Notes under the pieces: model-generated
The model's input: the letters and a program-made list of their open reading frames with translations, nothing else
Told to the model about the DNA's origin: nothing
Database searches by the model: none
NCBI GenBank assembly: GCA_002404055.1
Contig: DHIZ01000152.1
Span: forward strand, 599 to 15,985
DNA: 15,387 bases
Direction of reading: 5' to 3'
DNA from: Chloroflexi bacterium UBA4733
Lineage (GTDB): Bacteria > Chloroflexota > UBA4733
In this document: in pieces, positions 13,672-15,387 of the stretch
Position numbering within the stretch: position 1 is the stretch's first letter
Layout of the letters: every line of letters starts with the position of its first letter
Made by a program: the position numbers and the translations under genes

Positions 13672-13720
13672 AGCGTTGGCCCTACCAGACGGGAGTTTTT
13701 GCCGTGTCCATGACCCCGCA

Positions 13721-13987
13721 ATGATCCTCGATCAAGCAGCCCGGCTGATTCGCCACCAAGTGCGGACGAGCGCCGCGTTGCGCGCGCAGTATCGCCACAA
13801 GCTCCAGGCGACGCGATCCCACGTTGAAGCGACCCAACTCGCCTGGGAGCAGGCCCAGCAGGAGCATGGACTGGGCAGTGACGAAGCCAACGCAGCGCAC
13901 GAGACGTGGATCCGGGCGACCGTGGCGCTGGAGCAGTTACGAGAGCGGCTGTTTGCCACGGCGGGATCGTCATCCGAAGATGGTTGA
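13721..13987 (+). CDS. Small coiled-coil hypothetical protein
   Basis: From ATG 13721 the frame gives 88 residues: MILDQAARLIRHQVRTSAAL, then QYRHKLQATRSHVEATQLAW and VALEQLRERL. It is helical, Gln/Ala/Arg rich, without membrane segment. The frame extends to ATG 13637 inside the MITE arm, which would add 28 unrelated residues; that start is possible if the MITE supplies expression. It converges on the next minus-strand gene with only five bases between stops. Function unknown. Confidence 0.5.
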   Translation: MILDQAARLIRHQVRTSAALRAQYRHKLQATRSHVEATQLAWEQAQQEHGLGSDEANAAHETWIRATVALEQLRERLFATAGSSSEDG

Positions 13988-13992
13988 AAATA

Positions 13993-14772
13993 CTAGCCGT
14001 CTGGCGGTAATTCGCCGCTGCGAAGCGGAATAGGCTGGCGAAGCTGTTCCAGGCGCCTCCGCACGCTCTGCTCCAATACCTCAACGAGATGTTCTAGCTC
14101 GGCGAGATCCGCCGCCTGACGACGAATAAGCTCTACAGTGGTCTGCGCTGGCGGCAACCCCTTGATCAGCAGTTCCAACGCCTGATGGCCACGATAAGCC
14201 CCCCGCGCCTGTTCGTATAGGCTTCGGATGTCTGCACTATCCTCGTCGAGGGTTAAGCGCAGCAGAGCTCGCTGTGCCTTCGGCACGGTTTCAGCAAGAT
14301 CCTGTTCCAGACGAGTTCGCCGCACATCGACATCGGCTATTTCACGCATTGCATGGTGTGCCTTTGCGGCAGTGAGCATTGTCCATGCTGCAGCCAGAAA
14401 CTCCTCGTACGCCACGCTCTCTCGCTCGTACCGCCTGTCCCGCAAGTTCCGCGCATCCTTCAATGCCTCCTGCTGACTCTGATGAAGGAGCGTCCGTTCA
14501 AGCTGCCGCCATTGATAGCGTTGCGACAGCAACACGCCGCCGAGGGTGATGACGGCACCGATGATTGGGCCAAGCACGACGGATCGGAGCAGGAGGTCGA
14601 TAAAAGCTGGAGATGTTCCGCCTGACGGTACGGCAGTGGCCGTGGCTATGGCAGTCGCGACTTGCGCGAACACCCGAGGCGGCATCTGCGCCCAGGGCGA
14701 CAACGCCAGCAAACCGGCGCAGCCGCTCGTGATAACAAGGGCCGACGTTGATTGCCAGGAGGGTCGGATCAT
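13993..14772 (-). CDS. Membrane-anchored coiled-coil protein, function unknown
   Basis: This 259-residue protein has a hydrophobic N-terminus (about 10-28) and a clear transmembrane helix at about 58-83 (VVLGPIIGAVITLGGVLLSQ). It is followed by a charged helical region typical of bacterial membrane-anchored coiled coils (RQLERTLLHQSQQEALKDAR, then RDRRYERESVAYEEFL). Helical segments to the end (LAELEHLVEVLEQSVRRRLE) suggest oligomerisation. No catalytic motif is visible. ATG 14772 lacks a good ribosome binding site; internal starts at residues 30 or later are possible. Not recognised as a named family. Confidence 0.65.
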   Translation of the reverse strand: MIRPSWQSTSALVITSGCAGLLALSPWAQMPPRVFAQVATAIATATAVPSGGTSPAFIDLLLRSVVLGPIIGAVITLGGVLLSQRYQWRQLERTLLHQSQQEALKDARNLRDRRYERESVAYEEFLAAAWTMLTAAKAHHAMREIADVDVRRTRLEQDLAETVPKAQRALLRLTLDEDSADIRSLYEQARGAYRGHQALELLIKGLPPAQTTVELIRRQAADLAELEHLVEVLEQSVRRRLEQLRQPIPLRSGELPPDG

Positions 14773-14846
14773 ATGCAGTTACGCCCCGACCTTTGCCCCA
14801 CGCTGGGACGACCAGACGTCGATTGTGGATGGATCGGCCATTCGCG

Positions 14847-14897
14847 TGTGATGAACGACAATTAGAACTGCCGGTGGCGACAACAAGACGTGCCGGT
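14847..14897 (+). repeat. IS21-type left end with 22-bp-spaced terminal repeats
   Basis: GACAATTAGAACTGCCGGT (14857-14875) and GACAACAAGACGTGCCGGT (14879-14897) are similar and exactly 22 bp apart. They precede an istA-like gene by about 70 bp. IS21 elements usually carry multiple such transposase-binding repeats after a TG tip; TG at 14847 is a candidate boundary. Confidence 0.6.
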
Positions 14898-14965
14898 CAG
14901 GGCCTGGGTGACAGACCCGGGCCGTGACCTGAGCATGGCGCTCTCATGGAAGAGGAGAGGGCGTC

Positions 14966-15387
14966 ATGAAGAAAGATACCGAGGTACGACTGTTGCAACG
15001 CGAACGACAGAAGGGAACCAGCCAAGCGGTCGCCGCCGCCCGGGCGGGGATGAGTGAGCGGACGGCCCGCAAGTATGAGCGGCTGGGGAAGTTGCCCAGC
15101 CAGGTGCGGGAGCGCCGGGACTACCGCACGCGGCCCGATCCTTTTACGGAGGATTGGCCGTGGGTGCAAAAAGAATTGGAGCGGGACCCGGCGCTGCAAG
15201 GGGTGACGCTGTTCGGCGAGGTGTGCCGCCAGCACCCGGGACGCTACCAGGAAGGGCAGATGCGGACCCTGCAACGGCACATGCAGTTGTGGCGAGCACT
15301 GCACGGTCCCGAGCAAGAGGTGATGTTCGCTCAGCGTCACGAACCAGGAGAGGCGGCGCAATCGGACTTCACCCATATGACGGATCT
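14966..15387 (+). CDS. istA: IS21-family transposase IstA, N-terminal part (runs off the right edge)
   Basis: The frame opens MKKDTEVRLLQRERQKGTSQ, then AVAAARAGMSERTARKYERL, an HTH that binds the element's ends. RTRPDPFTEDWPWVQKELE and LFGEVCRQHPGRYQEGQMRT then RHMQLWRALHGPEQEVMFAQ follow, standard in IstA. The final EAAQSDFTHM contains the first catalytic Asp of the DDE triad. About 140 residues of roughly 500 are present. GAGGAGAGG sits just ahead of ATG 14966. The istB ATPase helper gene should lie beyond the window. The element appears intact as far as it can be seen. Confidence 0.9.
   Translation, partial: MKKDTEVRLLQRERQKGTSQAVAAARAGMSERTARKYERLGKLPSQVRERRDYRTRPDPFTEDWPWVQKELERDPALQGVTLFGEVCRQHPGRYQEGQMRTLQRHMQLWRALHGPEQEVMFAQRHEPGEAAQSDFTHMTD

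Noticed and set aside
1..15387. tRNA and rRNA genes
   Set aside because: No tRNA-like cloverleaf or rRNA-like stretch was recognised by eye, although a systematic scan was not possible.

Overview
The window is GC-rich bacterial DNA. It looks like an accessory, transposon-riddled segment of a chromosome or large plasmid. The protein styles (ISL3, IS66 and IS21 transposases with high-GC codon use, a MerR-DUF433/DUF5615 pair, HEPN genes, an LGFP-repeat secreted protein) suggest a Chloroflexota relative such as Thermomicrobia (Sphaerobacter/Nitrolancea type). That placement is an inference from protein flavour only.

Layout. 1-460: end of an ISL3-family transposase and probable IS-end repeats. 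497-1402: a tyrosine recombinase broken by a one-base frameshift, preceded by a dif-like 11-6-11 palindrome. 1423-2517: a MerR-DUF433 antitoxin and DUF5615 (PIN-like) toxin pair. 2698-3897: a HTH/coiled-coil gene full of short repeats, overlapping a HEPN gene, which overlaps a small, apparently damaged partner. 3979-5895 (minus): a 638-aa protein with transthyretin/carboxypeptidase-regulatory-like repeats. 6075-6256: a MITE-like inverted repeat element. 6226-7389: the debris of a minus-strand exported-protein gene cut by an IS66 remnant. 7785-8595: an overlapping pair of small genes resembling a TumE-type toxin/antitoxin unit. 8782-9312: a second HTH/coiled-coil paralogue with its own repeats. 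9580-10128: DoxX. 10169-10757: a palindromic site plus a second decayed tyrosine recombinase. 10795-12972 (minus): a secreted protein with a PA-IL-like lectin domain, DUF4214 and LGFP repeats. 13106-13671: an ISAs1 transposase tail and a second MITE-like element. 13721-14772: a small coiled-coil gene and a membrane coiled-coil gene. 14850-end: left end and istA start of an IS21-family element.

The most unusual signal is the pair of paralogous HTH/coiled-coil genes (2698-3174 and 8782-9312). They share a 17-residue block that is identical in protein sequence. Each carries its own family of 8-10 bp DNA repeats at matching places: around the start codon, and in the linker between HTH and coiled coil. 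The motif is GTTGGTAC/GTTGGAAC in the first gene and TGCCCGGACA in the second. It differs completely between the two genes, while the layout is the same. This looks like a DNA-binding protein whose own coding sequence is its binding array: an autoregulator, segregation protein or antitoxin-like regulator with private iterons. The first overlaps a HEPN gene and the second lies downstream of a TumE-like pair, so a link to toxin modules is plausible.
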